Assembly (NCBI RefSeq): GCF_001742225.1
Contig: NZ_CP017076.1
Span: 1 to 64,000 of the forward strand
DNA: 64,000 bases
From: Novosphingobium resinovorum
GTDB lineage: Bacteria > Pseudomonadota > Alphaproteobacteria > Sphingomonadales > Sphingomonadaceae
Direction of reading: 5' to 3'
This document shows, one piece after another, positions 43,637-53,834 of this stretch. The notes beneath the pieces were generated by a model that was not told the origin of the DNA, did no database searches, and saw only the letters and a program-made list of their open reading frames with translations. The number at the start of each line of letters is the position of its first letter. Positions within the stretch are counted from its first letter, which is position 1. The position numbers were made by a program, and so were the translations under genes.

Positions 43637-44160
43637 TGCGCTGCCTCCGTTTCGGGCATTGGTGACGGCGCAAACGTTGCCGCGATGGCATCGATGATTC
43701 CGTTATGCGCGCCGCAGCGGCACAGGTTGCCGCTCATTCGCTCGCGGACTTCCTCGGCGCTGAACGGCATTGTCGGGGCGGCGAGGTCATCCGTAACGTG
43801 GCTGGGGACACCGCGCTGCAGTTCGTCCGCCATGCCGATCGCCGAGCAGATTTGGCCTGGGGTGCAGTAGCCGCACTGGAAGCCATCGTGTTCGATGAAG
43901 GCCTGTTGCAGTGGATGCAGATCGGTGGCGGAACCGATACCTTCGATCGTCACGATGGAGCGCCCGTCGTATTGTACCGCCAGCGCAAGGCACGACAGGA
44001 TGCGCTCCCCGTCCGCCAGAACCGTGCAGGCGCCGCAGGCGCCCTGATCGCAGCCCTTCTTCGTCCCGTGCAGGTGAAGGCGATCGCGCAGAAAATCCAG
44101 CAGGGACACGCGGGGGTCGAATGGGAGCTCGGCGGGCGCTCCATTAACGAGAATGCTCAT
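43633..44160 (-). CDS. [2Fe-2S] subunit, xanthine/aldehyde dehydrogenase family
   Basis: 175 residues. Plant-ferredoxin cluster (GCDQGACGACTVL) and the second cluster (GYCTPGQICSA, NLCRCGAHNGI). Starts MSILVNGAPAEL at 44160 after aggaggt-like sequence. Unlike E. coli PaoA no Tat signal is visible, so the trimer is probably cytoplasmic. First gene of the three-gene operon. Confidence 0.92.
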   Translation of the reverse strand: MSILVNGAPAELPFDPRVSLLDFLRDRLHLHGTKKGCDQGACGACTVLADGERILSCLALAVQYDGRSIVTIEGIGSATDLHPLQQAFIEHDGFQCGYCTPGQICSAIGMADELQRGVPSHVTDDLAAPTMPFSAEEVRERMSGNLCRCGAHNGIIDAIAATFAPSPMPETEAAQ

Positions 44161-44267
44161 CGCAGAAACCTCCTGATGCCGGATTTGGCTGATGGTCGGA
44201 GAATGCGCCTGTGTGTAACGCAGCCGGTGGCTCCGCGTGCCGGCAGCGCGGTATTGCGGTGTCGTCG

Positions 44268-44906
44268 TCAGGCAAAGCGATAGGGGCCGCCGCGTTCGAG
44301 CGCGGCCCGATACGCGGGCCGCGCGTGAATATTGTCGAGCCAGGCGATCGTCGAAGGACGCCCCACTTCCAGTCCTCCTCGATCCCGGGCCGCTTCGAGC
44401 GGGAAGCTCATCATGATATCGGCCGCAGTGAACGTATCGCCAGCGAACCACGGCCGGAAAGACAGTTCATGCTCGACGAAATCGAGGTGGACGTCGATCA
44501 TCGGCTGCAGCTTCTTCTGTGCTGTCTTGCCCAGTAGCGGGATGCGTCCCAGCACCAGATTCACCAGCAACGGCGGCATTAGCGAGCCTTCCGCATAATG
44601 GAGGAAGTGGCGGTAGAGCAGTGCCGCGTCGTCGCCATAGGGCTTACCCAGACGTCCGTCAGCCTTGCTTGTGAGGTATTCGATAATGGCGCCGGTTTCG
44701 GCGATGATCCGTTCGGACCCGGAGTGATCGCGATCGACGATTACCGGCGACTTGCCGAGCGGATGAATGCGCCTCAGTTCGGGCGGCGCCAGCATCGTCT
44801 TGGGATCGCGTTCGTAGCGCTTGACCTCATAGGGCAGGCCGAACTCTTCCAGCAGCCACAGGACGCGCTGCGAACGCGAGTATTCCAGATGGTGGACGAC
44901 GATCAT
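44268..44906 (-). CDS. glutathione S-transferase
   Basis: 212 residues. Thioredoxin-fold N-domain (VVHHLEYSRSQRVLWLLEEF, GLPYEVKRYERDP, HPLGKSPVIVDRD, IAETGAIIEYL) and all-helical C-domain (WFAGDTFTAADIMMSFPLEA, HARPAYRAALERGGPY). Same strand as and 107 bp upstream of the molybdoenzyme operon, which may share its transcript. Confidence 0.93.
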   Translation of the reverse strand: MIVVHHLEYSRSQRVLWLLEEFGLPYEVKRYERDPKTMLAPPELRRIHPLGKSPVIVDRDHSGSERIIAETGAIIEYLTSKADGRLGKPYGDDAALLYRHFLHYAEGSLMPPLLVNLVLGRIPLLGKTAQKKLQPMIDVHLDFVEHELSFRPWFAGDTFTAADIMMSFPLEAARDRGGLEVGRPSTIAWLDNIHARPAYRAALERGGPYRFA

Positions 44907-44972
44907 CGGTGCATGGCTCTTCGTCGATTACGCGTACGATGCCAACGGACTTCGGGCGGCAAGGTTACGGCC

Positions 44973-46601
44973 TCAGCCCCGCCGCGTCAGAGCGCCGAAT
45001 GCCTGCTTCACCTTGGAAATCCCGAAACGAAGCGCCTGACCGGGATCGATATGCGGCATGGCGGGAATCTCATCAGGATTGACGACGGCATGGAGGATCG
45101 CTGGCCCGGGTTCGGCCAGCCATGCATCCACGGCGGCGGTCAGTTCGTGCGGCTTTCTTGCCGTGAACCCGCGCGCGCCGCAGGCCTGCGCGAATGTGGC
45201 GAAGTCGAGGTTGGGGAACGAGGCTCCCTCGCTCGGCGGAACTCCGGCGCCTTCCATCTCCAGATGAACAAGGCCCCAGGTGCTGTTGTCATAGACCACC
45301 ACCTTGACCGGCAGCTTGTGTTCCACTGCGGTCATGAATTCGCCCAGCAGCATCGTGAAACCGCCATCGCCCGCGTGAAGGATCACCTGCCGCGCGGTAT
45401 CGAGCGCCTGGACACCGTTGGCTATGCACCATGCCGGTGCCGACGGCGGCATTGTTGAACGAGCCGGTGATCTGCTGGCGCCCGCTCTGGCGCAGCCAGT
45501 TCGCCGCCCACAGCGTGACCTCGCCGGTGTCCGTTACCCACACCGCGTCCTCGGCGGCACGATCGCTGACCGCGCGGGCGATGGCCTGCGGGTGCAGCAG
45601 GTCGGGCGATCGATCGAGCGCGGCCTTTTCGTCCAGCATCGCGTCCCACTTCGCGCGGTTGGCCTTCACCGCGTTCAGAAAGGCGGTGTCGCTTCGCTGC
45701 GGCAGGGCGTCGAGCAGCATGCGCAAGGCCGGGCGCACCGATCCGACGATGCCGAGCAACCGGCGTGCGGCGACCCAGCGCGAAGGCGCGTTCGTCGATC
45801 TGCACCACACGCGTCTTGGTGGGGAGGAACTCGGAATAGGGGTAGTCGGTCCCCAGCATCAGCATGAGGTCCGCCTGGTGCAGGGCATCGACGCCGGGCC
45901 GCCCGCCGATCAGGCCGATGCCGCCGATCCAGCGCGGGTCGTCGTAAGGCAGGATATCCTTGCCGCGATAGGTATGCATCAGCGGTGCATTCAGGCGGTC
46001 CGAGAGCGCTTTCAGCTCCTCCGCAGCGGCGTGACAGCCAAAGCCGCATAGGACGGCCACGGTCTTCGCCTCGCCGATCATCTGCGCCAGCGTGGCGATG
46101 TCGGCCGCTGCCGGTGCGACTTCGAGCCGGGGGCGCAGGGTGGCGATGCTCGGCACCGGGCCGGGAACTTTCGCGGCGAAGACCTCGGGCGGGATGGAGA
46201 TGTGCGCGACGCCGCGCTCGCCATACGCATGCGCGATCGCCTGTTGAATGACCGCTGCTGCCTGATCGGGCGAGGCGATGATCTCGCTGTAGACGCCGAC
46301 GTTGCGGAACAGCGCGACAGGATCGTCTTCCTGCAGGTAGTCGCTGCCGCGCTTGGCCGTGGCGACGCCGCCCGAGATCGCGAGGACCGGCCATGGTCCT
46401 TGCGGGCTTCGTAAAGCTCCGGTCACTTTCGTCTGCCCTGCCGCGGCGAGCGCTGCGCCTTCCTCATGGCGCACGCCGATCCAGCGCACCTTGTTCTGAC
46501 GGCGGATCGCATCGGTGAAGGGGGGGAGCGCATCGCCGACGATGCCGAAGGCCGATCTCGTCGAGAGTGGCAACGAGAAGTTCGGCTACGGTAAGGGACA
46601 T
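44973..46601 (-). pseudogene. TPP-dependent pyruvate oxidase/dehydrogenase-like, multiply broken
   Basis: Three frames together give a PoxB-like enzyme: MSLTVAELLVATLDEIG from 46601, then FGIVGDALPPFTDAIRRQ, GVRHEEGAALAAAGQ and AYGERGVAHISIPPEV; a second frame from about 45790 (VGSVRPALRMLLDALPQR, WVTDTGEVTLWAANWLR); and a third from about 45425 (IANGVQALDTARQVILHAGD, GGFTMLLGEFMTAVEH, the TPP GDGGF motif). Breaks lie near 46553, 45790 and 45425, and about 20 residues are missing after KVTGAL. It cannot make a working enzyme, barring sequence error. Confidence 0.85.
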
Positions 46602-46640
46602 GGGCGTACTCCTGCGTATATCGGGAAAGCTGTGCGCGGG

Positions 46641-47045
46641 TCAGCCGGGCTGGCCGTTGGAAGCGGAAATCCCTGCGTCGACGGCAAGGATCGCGCCCGT
46701 CACCAGCGCTGCGTCATCGGACGCGAGGAAGGTAACCGGGCCGGCGATGTCCTCTGCCCTGGCGTGCTTGCCCAGCGCCGAGCGTTCATGGAACTTCGCG
46801 ATCAGCGCCTCATCGTCGAGCATGTCCTTGGTCAGATCGCTTTCGGTGAGGGCTGGGGCGACGGCGTTGACGCAGATGCCGGATTTCCCGAGGTCGAGCG
46901 CCAGCGCGCGGGTGAAGTTGACCACCGCATCCTTGGCGGCGTTGTAGGCAGTCATGTCCCAGTCGCCGCCGGTGCCCGATACCGAAGCGGTGTGAACGAT
47001 GCAGCCCTTGGTGGCCTTCAGGTGCGGCAGGGCCAAGCGTCGAAA
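46641..47045 (-). pseudogene. short-chain dehydrogenase/reductase, 5'-truncated
   Basis: The C-terminal two thirds of an SDR: ALPHLKATKGCIVHTASVSG (with catalytic Ser), the YNAAKDA active-site Tyr/Lys, VVNFTRALALDLGKSGICVN, AVAPALTESD, FLASDDAALVTGAILAVDAG. The NAD-binding Gly motif is absent. At about 47030-47045 the sequence switches to the 3' part of the upstream lipoprotein gene, so a deletion joined the two. Confidence 0.82.
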
Positions 47046-47575
47046 TTTCGCAGTTCTGCCGGTGTTTTTGTGAAACCTGCATTGCGGGCCATCGTATCGG
47101 TATGCTCCCACCCTAAGACTTGGCTCGCCGGAGACGTAATAACTCCGTCCATGGCCGGTACAATGCCCATGTAGAAAAAGCCGGTATCCAAGCTCAGGGC
47201 CCCGACTTTCACCGGCACCCGGCCAGGGTTCTCTGGCAACATGGCTCCGGTCGGCTGATCCGCCACGCCTGGGCCAAATTGACTTTTTCTGTTAGTACTG
47301 ATGGTCAAGTCGCTGACATTGTTGACCGTGTCGTGAAATTTGCCGGATCCGTTCGTATCGAAAGTTAGCGAGCCAATCGCTGGGCCGCCAATAGACACCT
47401 GATAAACGGCGCTGGATGTCGGTGTCGGTGAAGGTGCGGGCGCCGGAGTTGGAACTGGTGTGGGGACAGGGGTTGGAGCGGGCGTACTGCCGTTGCCTCC
47501 CGAATTATCGCCTCCACATCCCCCGGGCAACAGCAGCGCCAACGCACACGAAAAACCACCGATCGCAAATCTCAT
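47018..47575 (-). CDS. lipoprotein with Pro/Thr linker, probably 3'-truncated
   Basis: About 185 residues. Signal MRFAIGGFSCALALLLPGGC with a lipobox Cys20, then a Gly/Ser patch, a Thr-Pro repeat linker (PTPVPTPVPTPAPAPSPTPT), and a soluble part with Gly/Asn-rich strands. The end (NFDAWPCRT) overlaps the SDR fragment out of frame, so the natural C-terminus is missing. Surface-anchored adhesin-like or transferrin-binding-like protein; family not recognised. Confidence 0.65.
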   Translation of the reverse strand: MRFAIGGFSCALALLLPGGCGGDNSGGNGSTPAPTPVPTPVPTPAPAPSPTPTSSAVYQVSIGGPAIGSLTFDTNGSGKFHDTVNNVSDLTISTNRKSQFGPGVADQPTGAMLPENPGRVPVKVGALSLDTGFFYMGIVPAMDGVITSPASQVLGWEHTDTMARNAGFTKTPAELRNFDAWPCRT

Positions 47576-48056
47576 AATGCCCCCGAAGTCCCTCATCAGT
47601 CAGGACAGGGCATAGAAATTTCTAATTTTCTTAATTATATCAATATTTTATATTCGCCATACGGTGTTAATTCACAACGCCAGCTTGATTTGTTGGTTCG
47701 ACAGTCTTCGTCGTTCGCCGACCAAAAGGCGAAATCATCCGCGACCCACCCATTCAATGGCACTCGCGGCGCTGCTCTGTCGCCATCCCGGCAGCCTAAA
47801 ACGCTAAATATCCATAGACCAGTGAGTGGGGCCCGCAGGTTCGTCCCTCGGAGACTATCGTACGCCTACCAGCACCTGAAGCTCTTCGCGATAGCGGAAT
47901 GGTGGCTTTCAGCCGGGGATCCTGGGAAGTCGCCATTCTGGGACCTACGGGAGAGCGGACATATGGCATGACGAGATTTGCGTTTCGGCAATGGTCCGCG
48001 GGGCAACCATTATTCGATCTTGGGATGGCGCGGCGACATGGCTGCCACCGCGCTAC
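47576..48056. other. 481-bp stretch without a supportable gene
   Basis: 47610-47690 is AT-rich and may hold the lipoprotein promoter (leftward). The rest has only short frames without homology or good starts. Confidence 0.5.
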
Positions 48057-49316
48057 CTATCCGGTCGCCGCGTCGAAGCGCGGGGCGTGGTCGAAGTCCG
48101 CCTTGCCGAAAGGGCGGTCGCGGAACATGTAGCCATAGTAGAACTCGCGAAGGCGGCGATGGTAGTCGCGGATCTGGTCGCGATAGGCGAGTTGCGCTGT
48201 AAGGTCGGTCCGCGCCATCCCGGTCAACAGCGCCTGCACGCCAACCGAGGGCAACACCCAGCCGAGGCTGCGCGCGGTTTGATCGCGGGTCTCAAGGCCC
48301 TGCCGATAAGTGCGCACCTTGCCCGCCAAGCTCTCGTCGCCGACCTGGTGGAAGGCGAAATACCACTTGTAATGGAACGCTGTGCCCAGAGGCGCGGAAT
48401 CGGCCCATTGCGGGTGACTGGCATAGAAAGCCCGCATCGTGTCCTCACGGGGAATGTCCCATGCGTGATTGACGGCCTCGCGCTGGGCCAGAGCGATTTC
48501 GGCGCCCTGGTTCACCGGGATCGCGCGGTTGATAACGACATGACCGAGCGTCGGCAGTACCAGCACGAGCACCAGCCATAGCGCCGCAAGGCTTGCCGCA
48601 TTGGCGACGCTGCTCCAGCGCAGTCGGCCGATCAGCGCGCTCAGGCCTGCCCAGAACAGCAGGTAGCCAAGGACTAACCCCAGAATTACCAGGATCGCGC
48701 CAGCTGCGACGCCCGATATGCCGGCGGCTACGGCGAAAGGCACGCCGATCGCCGCCCACAGCAGCGCAAGGCGCAGCAGGGTGCGACGTCGCCACAAGGC
48801 CGCGCCGCCATGCGGGAGAGCGGCAAGCGTGCGCCAGCGCCCGGCCTCGCGTTCGCCCGAGGTCAGGTCGTGGCATAAGGCGATGACGAACAGCGGGGCG
48901 AGGAACACCAGCACGAAGGCGAAGTCGAAGCGGCCGGGAAGCGCCAGTTCCGGGTTGAAGGTATCGCCATCGTAGATCTGCGCTTCGAGGCCCAGCGCCC
49001 GCACGCGCAGGATGTAAGGGGAGACGTCGCGCATCCCCAGCGCCGCGAAGGCGAGCGGTGAAGGCGCGTTCCAGGTCGGATGGAAGCTGTAGTAGGCGGC
49101 GCTGCCCGCATCCTTCTCCTTGTCGACCCAGGCGGCGATGGCGCCGATGTCCTCGGCCTGCGCGGCAACAATGGCGGCGATGGCGGCGCGCTGGCGACCG
49201 ACTTCGGCCATCCCCGCGACCAGCGCCGCCGCCGTCAGCACCGCCAGCAGGCCAACTGCGATCATGGCGAGGCGCTGGCGCAGCAGCAGGCGGGCTTCAT
49301 GCATCCACAAGGTCAT
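48057..49316 (-). CDS. ABC-2 permease, DUF3526 type (second subunit)
   Basis: 419 residues from ATG 49316 (MTLWMHEARLLLRQRLAMIA), the upstream frame being antisense. Membrane helices at the N-terminus, then a large periplasmic loop, then a cluster of five to six helices (FVLVFLAPLFVIALCHDLTS, GERE motif, AAGAILVILGLVLGYLLFWA). The ATGA overlap with the first permease shows one operon. Export substrate unknown. Confidence 0.85.
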   Translation of the reverse strand: MTLWMHEARLLLRQRLAMIAVGLLAVLTAAALVAGMAEVGRQRAAIAAIVAAQAEDIGAIAAWVDKEKDAGSAAYYSFHPTWNAPSPLAFAALGMRDVSPYILRVRALGLEAQIYDGDTFNPELALPGRFDFAFVLVFLAPLFVIALCHDLTSGEREAGRWRTLAALPHGGAALWRRRTLLRLALLWAAIGVPFAVAAGISGVAAGAILVILGLVLGYLLFWAGLSALIGRLRWSSVANAASLAALWLVLVLVLPTLGHVVINRAIPVNQGAEIALAQREAVNHAWDIPREDTMRAFYASHPQWADSAPLGTAFHYKWYFAFHQVGDESLAGKVRTYRQGLETRDQTARSLGWVLPSVGVQALLTGMARTDLTAQLAYRDQIRDYHRRLREFYYGYMFRDRPFGKADFDHAPRFDAATG

Positions 49317-50752
49317 CGGCGCTCTCCCAGACGGCAGGTGGCGAAGGCGAGCAAGGCTCCGGCAAGCATGAGCCATCCGGCGATCACGACCAGCCCCGGC
49401 AGAGCCCGGCCGGCGAGTGTCGCACCGTCTGGCGCGCGATACGTGAAGTCGGGCATCTTTTCCCAATTACCGGCGGCAATGCGCTTGCGGCGGTCGGCGT
49501 CCGCGTCGCTCGCAGTGTCGTTGGCATAGGTGACGCCATCGGCCTGCAGCCGGTTCAGCCGCTGGACGAGGTCGTAGCGATAGGCTTCCGCCTGTTCGAG
49601 AAAGCTGCGATGGGCCGCAAAGTCGGTCCCCGCGGCTGCCATCGACAGCGAGCGCAAGGCGATCGCCGGACTGATTGCGCCGACCATGCCGACAATGGCG
49701 TTCTGCGAGCCCTGTGCCGCGTAGCTTTCGCCGCTGTAGCGCTCGAACAGCGCGGAGGTGACTTTCTCTCCCTCCACCGCGAGAAGCCCCTTGTAGTTGA
49801 CCGGCAGGTCTTCCACCCGCGTCACGCCGTAAAGCCGGAGCACCGATCGCTTGAAGGCGGCGAAGTGCGGATCGTCGGGGCTGTGGGCATCGCCGAGGCG
49901 GCGCAAGTCGCGCGCGATCGCCACTTCGGTCTGCAGGCGGTTCTGCAGGGGCACCGCCGCGCTGGCGATATCCGGCGCCACGCGCGGGAGCAGGACGACG
50001 CTCACCGCCCAGATCGCCACGAGCGCGAGCAGCGCGTCGCGGCTGCGGCCGACCAGCGTGGAAACCAGTACGATGGCCGTGACCCACAAGAGCAGCCATG
50101 CCGCATAGCCCAGCACGATCACGGCCATCGGCAGGCTCGCCGCGCCTGACGTCCCCGCTAGCGCGACGAGGCCCAGGATCGCAGGCAGCACCACCAGCAG
50201 GGCGACGGTGCCCAGCGCGCGCAGCTTGCCGCGCACGATCGCCCCGCGCGTCGCGCCCTGCATCATTAGCACGCGCAAGGTGCCGCGCTCCGTCTCGCGA
50301 GCGACGGCGCCATAGCCGAGGAAGATTAGCAGGAGCGGCGCCACCGTCTGCAGCACGAAGGCGGGCGTCAACTGGCCGAAGCGGACCAGCAGCGAGCTCT
50401 GGTTGACGTCGCCGAAGTTGGCGGTGTTCTGACGGTGCCCTTCGAGGAACATCGAATTGCCGGTGAAGGCATCGACGCCCGGATCGAAGGCGGCGAGCGC
50501 GCTCAGCGGGCGGAAGATGAATGTGCCGTAGTGGACCATGCGATGCGGATGCCGGTCCGGCTGCGCGTCGAAGGCCTGCTCGGCCTCGTGCTGGTGACGG
50601 GCGCGCAAGTCCTCGATCTCGCGCTGGTGCGCCCAGGAGCTTGCTACCGCCACCAGGGTAAGCAGCACCAGCAGCACGCAGGCGATCACAGCGACGCGGT
50701 TGCGGCGCATCAGCCGCAGTTCGTCAAGCGCTATCAGGGTGGCGGCGTTCAT
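49313..50752 (-). CDS. ABC-2 permease, DUF3526 type (first subunit)
   Basis: 479 residues. MNAATLIALDELRLMRRNRV start, N-terminal helix, long periplasmic section, LQTVAPLLLIFLGYGAVARE then TERGTLRVLMMQGATRGAIV (the coupling-helix ERE region of ABC-2 exporters), followed by helices. Overlaps the ATPase gene stop. Pairs with the second permease as a heterodimer. Confidence 0.87.
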   Translation of the reverse strand: MNAATLIALDELRLMRRNRVAVIACVLLVLLTLVAVASSWAHQREIEDLRARHQHEAEQAFDAQPDRHPHRMVHYGTFIFRPLSALAAFDPGVDAFTGNSMFLEGHRQNTANFGDVNQSSLLVRFGQLTPAFVLQTVAPLLLIFLGYGAVARETERGTLRVLMMQGATRGAIVRGKLRALGTVALLVVLPAILGLVALAGTSGAASLPMAVIVLGYAAWLLLWVTAIVLVSTLVGRSRDALLALVAIWAVSVVLLPRVAPDIASAAVPLQNRLQTEVAIARDLRRLGDAHSPDDPHFAAFKRSVLRLYGVTRVEDLPVNYKGLLAVEGEKVTSALFERYSGESYAAQGSQNAIVGMVGAISPAIALRSLSMAAAGTDFAAHRSFLEQAEAYRYDLVQRLNRLQADGVTYANDTASDADADRRKRIAAGNWEKMPDFTYRAPDGATLAGRALPGLVVIAGWLMLAGALLAFATCRLGERR

Positions 50753-51486
50753 GCCGCCACCCTCTGCGCGGCGACCGCGAAGCGGGCGTGCAACGCGCGC
50801 ACGTCGAAGCGGTCCTCGCCCCGCGCCGTCACGTCCTCGACGATGCGCCCGGCTTCGAGGAAGCAGATGCGATCGGCGATGTCGGCGGCGCTCAGCAGGT
50901 CATGCGTCACCATGAGCACGGCGGTGCCACGTGCGCGCACCGCGAGCACCAGAGCGTTGAAGTCCGCCGTCGCGCGCGGATCGAGGCCGGAAGTCGGCTC
51001 GTCCAGCAGCAGCACCGGCACTTCGCGCAGCAGTGCGACCGCGATGGCCACCTTCTGACGCATCCCCTTGGAGAAGGCGCCAAGCCGCTGGTCCCAGGCG
51101 CGCTCCTGCAGGCCGGCGGCGGCGAAGGCCTCGACGATCGGCGCGCGGCCCTGCTTCCCGCCGGAGAGGGCCAGCAGGTATTGCGCGTTCTCCACGGCGG
51201 TCAGATGTTCGTAAAGCGCGACGTTCTCGGGCAAGTAGGCGATCTGGCGGCGAGCGTCGTCGGGCGCGGCGCCGGGATCGATGCCGCAGACCGAAATGGA
51301 GCCGGCCTGCGCCTTCACGAAGCCCAGCAGGGTCGACAGCGTGGTCGATTTGCCCGCACCATTACCACCCAGCAAAGAGGTCACGCTGCCTGCGGGCGCC
51401 GAGAGCGAAAAACCGTCCAGAACCCGGTGGTCGCCGTAAGTGACAGCGAGGTTCTCGATCAGGATCGGCAGTGTCGTTTCAATCAT
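50749..51486 (-). CDS. ABC transporter ATP-binding protein
   Basis: 245 residues. Walker A LLGGNGAGKSTTL, signature FSKGMRQKVAIA (the SxGxR variant of exporter ATPases), Walker B VLLLDEPTSGLDP, H-loop MVTHDLLSAADIADRI. Drives the two DUF3526 permeases. Divergent from the TonB receptor, sharing the 170-bp gap with the palindrome at 51555. Confidence 0.93.
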   Translation of the reverse strand: MIETTLPILIENLAVTYGDHRVLDGFSLSAPAGSVTSLLGGNGAGKSTTLSTLLGFVKAQAGSISVCGIDPGAAPDDARRQIAYLPENVALYEHLTAVENAQYLLALSGGKQGRAPIVEAFAAAGLQERAWDQRLGAFSKGMRQKVAIAVALLREVPVLLLDEPTSGLDPRATADFNALVLAVRARGTAVLMVTHDLLSAADIADRICFLEAGRIVEDVTARGEDRFDVRALHARFAVAAQRVAA

Positions 51487-51554
51487 AATGTTTCCCGAAT
51501 ATTGCTAAAGAAGTCAGGATTTCTGCGGATTTTGCGGCCTCCTGCCTTATTAAT

Positions 51555-51574
51555 TGATATGATGCAACATATCA
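51555..51574. promoter_or_regulatory. perfect palindrome in the divergent exporter/receptor promoter
   Basis: tgatatg at 51555-51561 and catatca at 51568-51574 are exact reverse complements around 6 bases (atgcaa). The site lies in an AT-richer patch between the ABC-ATPase gene and the receptor gene, so one repressor could control both directions. The regulator is not encoded nearby. Confidence 0.55.
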
Positions 51575-51657
51575 TTGACGGCCGCCGTTTGTGCTGACAG
51601 AAGCCCGCCCGAACGAGGCACCGCGCTGCCTCGGGACATAGTCACCGTGGGGATCGC

Positions 51658-53817
51658 ATGCTTCGCTTTACCAGGAATCGTCGGCTGCTTGCCGGAACTC
51701 TGCCGTTCGCCATCGCGCTGGCGCCGTCTGGCGGTGCCTTGGCCGAAGAGGCCGGAGCCGAAGGTGAGGAGCGCAGCGAGGCGATCACCGTAAACGGCGT
51801 GCGCCAGGCCTATCGCGGCGACTTCGCGGTGTCGGAAATCCCACAGTCGATTTCCGAGATCGATGCGAAGACGCTGGAGCAGAACGGCATCCAGCGGCTG
51901 ACCGACGCGCTCGATCTCAACGCCTCGGTGGTGCGGCAGAACACGCTGGGCGGCTTGTGGGATGCCTTTGCGATCCGGGGCTTCGCTGGCGACGAGAACA
52001 TGCCGAGCGGCTATCTCGTCAATGGCTTCAACGGCGGGCGCGGTTTCGGCGGGCAGCGTGATACGGCGGGGATCGAGCGGGTCGAAGTGCTCAAAGGGCC
52101 CGCTGCAGCGCTGATCGGGCGCGGCGAGCCGGGCGGCACGATCAACCTCGTGACCAAGCAGGCCGAATTGGGCTGCAGCTTCGGCACCGCCGCGATCCAG
52201 TACGGCAGCTGGGACCGAGTGCGCGGCGAGGCCGACGTCAACATCTCCCTGACCGGAGGTCTTACCGTGCGCCTGATCGGCTATGGCGAGGAGGGCGATA
52301 CCTTCCGCGATCACGTCCATCAGTCGCGCTGGGGCTTCCTGCCCTCGGTCGGCCTCGCGCTCGGACCGGATACGCGCCTGACCTACGATCTGGAGAAGAC
52401 CCGTGTGTCGGTTCCGTTCGATCGCGGCATCGTGGTGCTGGACGGCAATTTCGACACCGTCCCGCGCTCCCGCTTCCTTGGCGAGGCGGGTGATGGCGAT
52501 ACGATCGCCCGCGCCGAAGGGCACCAGTTGCGGCTCGACCATCAGTTCAGCGACCGCTGGAGCCTGCTGGTGGGCGGAAGCATTCGCGATACGCTGCTCA
52601 CCGGATTTTCCTCCGATGCGGAGACGGCGGCCTCGCGTCAGGCGCTCTACACCGACGGCCGCTCGCTCTCGCGCCAGCGTCGTTCGCGTCGTTACGATGC
52701 ACGGCACTATGTACTGCGCGTGGAACTGGCGGGTGAATTCGAGACCGGCGCGCTGACGCATCGCGTGCTGATCGGTGCCGACTACGACAATTTCGATTAC
52801 AAGCAGTTGTTCCTGCGCTTCCGCCCGCCTGCCCTCAGCACCAATCCAACGGCGCAGCAGGGTAATGTGATCGATATCCTCGACCCGGTCTACGGCCGAT
52901 TCGCGCTGCCTGTCGGCGCGACCATGATGGATCGTACTGACCACCAGCGTTCGATAGGCGCTTACGTGCAGGACCAGATCGAGGTGACTAACCGGCTTCA
53001 GGTCCGCATCGGCGGGCGCTTCGACCACCTGACGCTGGAAACCGACAATCGCCTGACCAGCCAGAACAGCCGCCGCAAGCGCAGCCGCTTCAGCCCGCAA
53101 GCCGGCGTGGTCTACGAACTGAGCGATCCGGTGACGATTTACGCCGCCTATGGGCAGGGCTTCCGGGCCAATGTCGGCACCAATGTCAACGGGCAGATCT
53201 TCGATCCCGAAAACAGCGAATCCTTCGAGGCAGGTGCCAAGCTGAGCCTGCTGGGCGGAGCGCTGACCGGAACGCTGTCGGTGTTCCATCTCACCAAGGC
53301 CAATGTGCTGGCGACCGATCCCAACGCGCCGGGGTTCTCACTGGCGCTGGGCAAGGCGCGCAGCCGCGGCGCCGAGTTCGACCTTGCCGGGAAGCTGCCG
53401 GGCCGCGTCGATGTTCTAGTGAGCTACGCCTATGTCGATGCCGAAGCGCGCTCGGCGATGGTGGACCCCAATACCTCGTTCCAGGTGCAGGTCGGCGATG
53501 CCCTGGTGAACATCCCGAAGCACAACCTCAATATGCAGCTCGCCAAGTCCTTCACTCTGGGCAAGCGCGAGGTGCAGATCGGCGCGGGCATGCAATACGT
53601 GGGGAAGCGCTGCGGCGAAACGGGCACCGATTTCATGCTGCCCTCGCACGCGCTGTTCCGCCTGTTCGGCAAAGTCGACGTGATGGAGCATCTCGAACTG
53701 TTCGGTTCGGTGACCAATCTGTTCGATGAACGCTGGTACGCCAACAGTTACTCGCCGCTCTGGGTGCAGCCCGGCGCGCCGCGTACTGGGACCATCGGCC
53801 TGCGCGCGCGCTTCTGA
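51658..53817 (+). CDS. TonB-dependent siderophore-type receptor
   Basis: 719 residues. Signal peptide (FAIALAPSGGALAEEAGAEG), TonB box AITVNGV, plug (PQSISEIDAKTLEQNGIQRL, LWDAFAIRGFAG, IERVEVLKGPAAALIGRGEP then GGTINLVTKQAE), barrel ending GTIGLRARF. The VLKGPAAALIGRGEPGG plug is the siderophore-receptor subfamily. Followed immediately by an M14 peptidase gene (stop and next ATG overlap), so the ligand may be peptidic. Confidence 0.93.
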   Translation: MLRFTRNRRLLAGTLPFAIALAPSGGALAEEAGAEGEERSEAITVNGVRQAYRGDFAVSEIPQSISEIDAKTLEQNGIQRLTDALDLNASVVRQNTLGGLWDAFAIRGFAGDENMPSGYLVNGFNGGRGFGGQRDTAGIERVEVLKGPAAALIGRGEPGGTINLVTKQAELGCSFGTAAIQYGSWDRVRGEADVNISLTGGLTVRLIGYGEEGDTFRDHVHQSRWGFLPSVGLALGPDTRLTYDLEKTRVSVPFDRGIVVLDGNFDTVPRSRFLGEAGDGDTIARAEGHQLRLDHQFSDRWSLLVGGSIRDTLLTGFSSDAETAASRQALYTDGRSLSRQRRSRRYDARHYVLRVELAGEFETGALTHRVLIGADYDNFDYKQLFLRFRPPALSTNPTAQQGNVIDILDPVYGRFALPVGATMMDRTDHQRSIGAYVQDQIEVTNRLQVRIGGRFDHLTLETDNRLTSQNSRRKRSRFSPQAGVVYELSDPVTIYAAYGQGFRANVGTNVNGQIFDPENSESFEAGAKLSLLGGALTGTLSVFHLTKANVLATDPNAPGFSLALGKARSRGAEFDLAGKLPGRVDVLVSYAYVDAEARSAMVDPNTSFQVQVGDALVNIPKHNLNMQLAKSFTLGKREVQIGAGMQYVGKRCGETGTDFMLPSHALFRLFGKVDVMEHLELFGSVTNLFDERWYANSYSPLWVQPGAPRTGTIGLRARF

Positions 53818-53834
53818 TGGCAGGGGATCGATCG

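Noticed and set aside
47690..48132. Short plus-strand frames before the permease gene
   Set aside because: Overlapping frames with no starts of quality and no recognisable motif.
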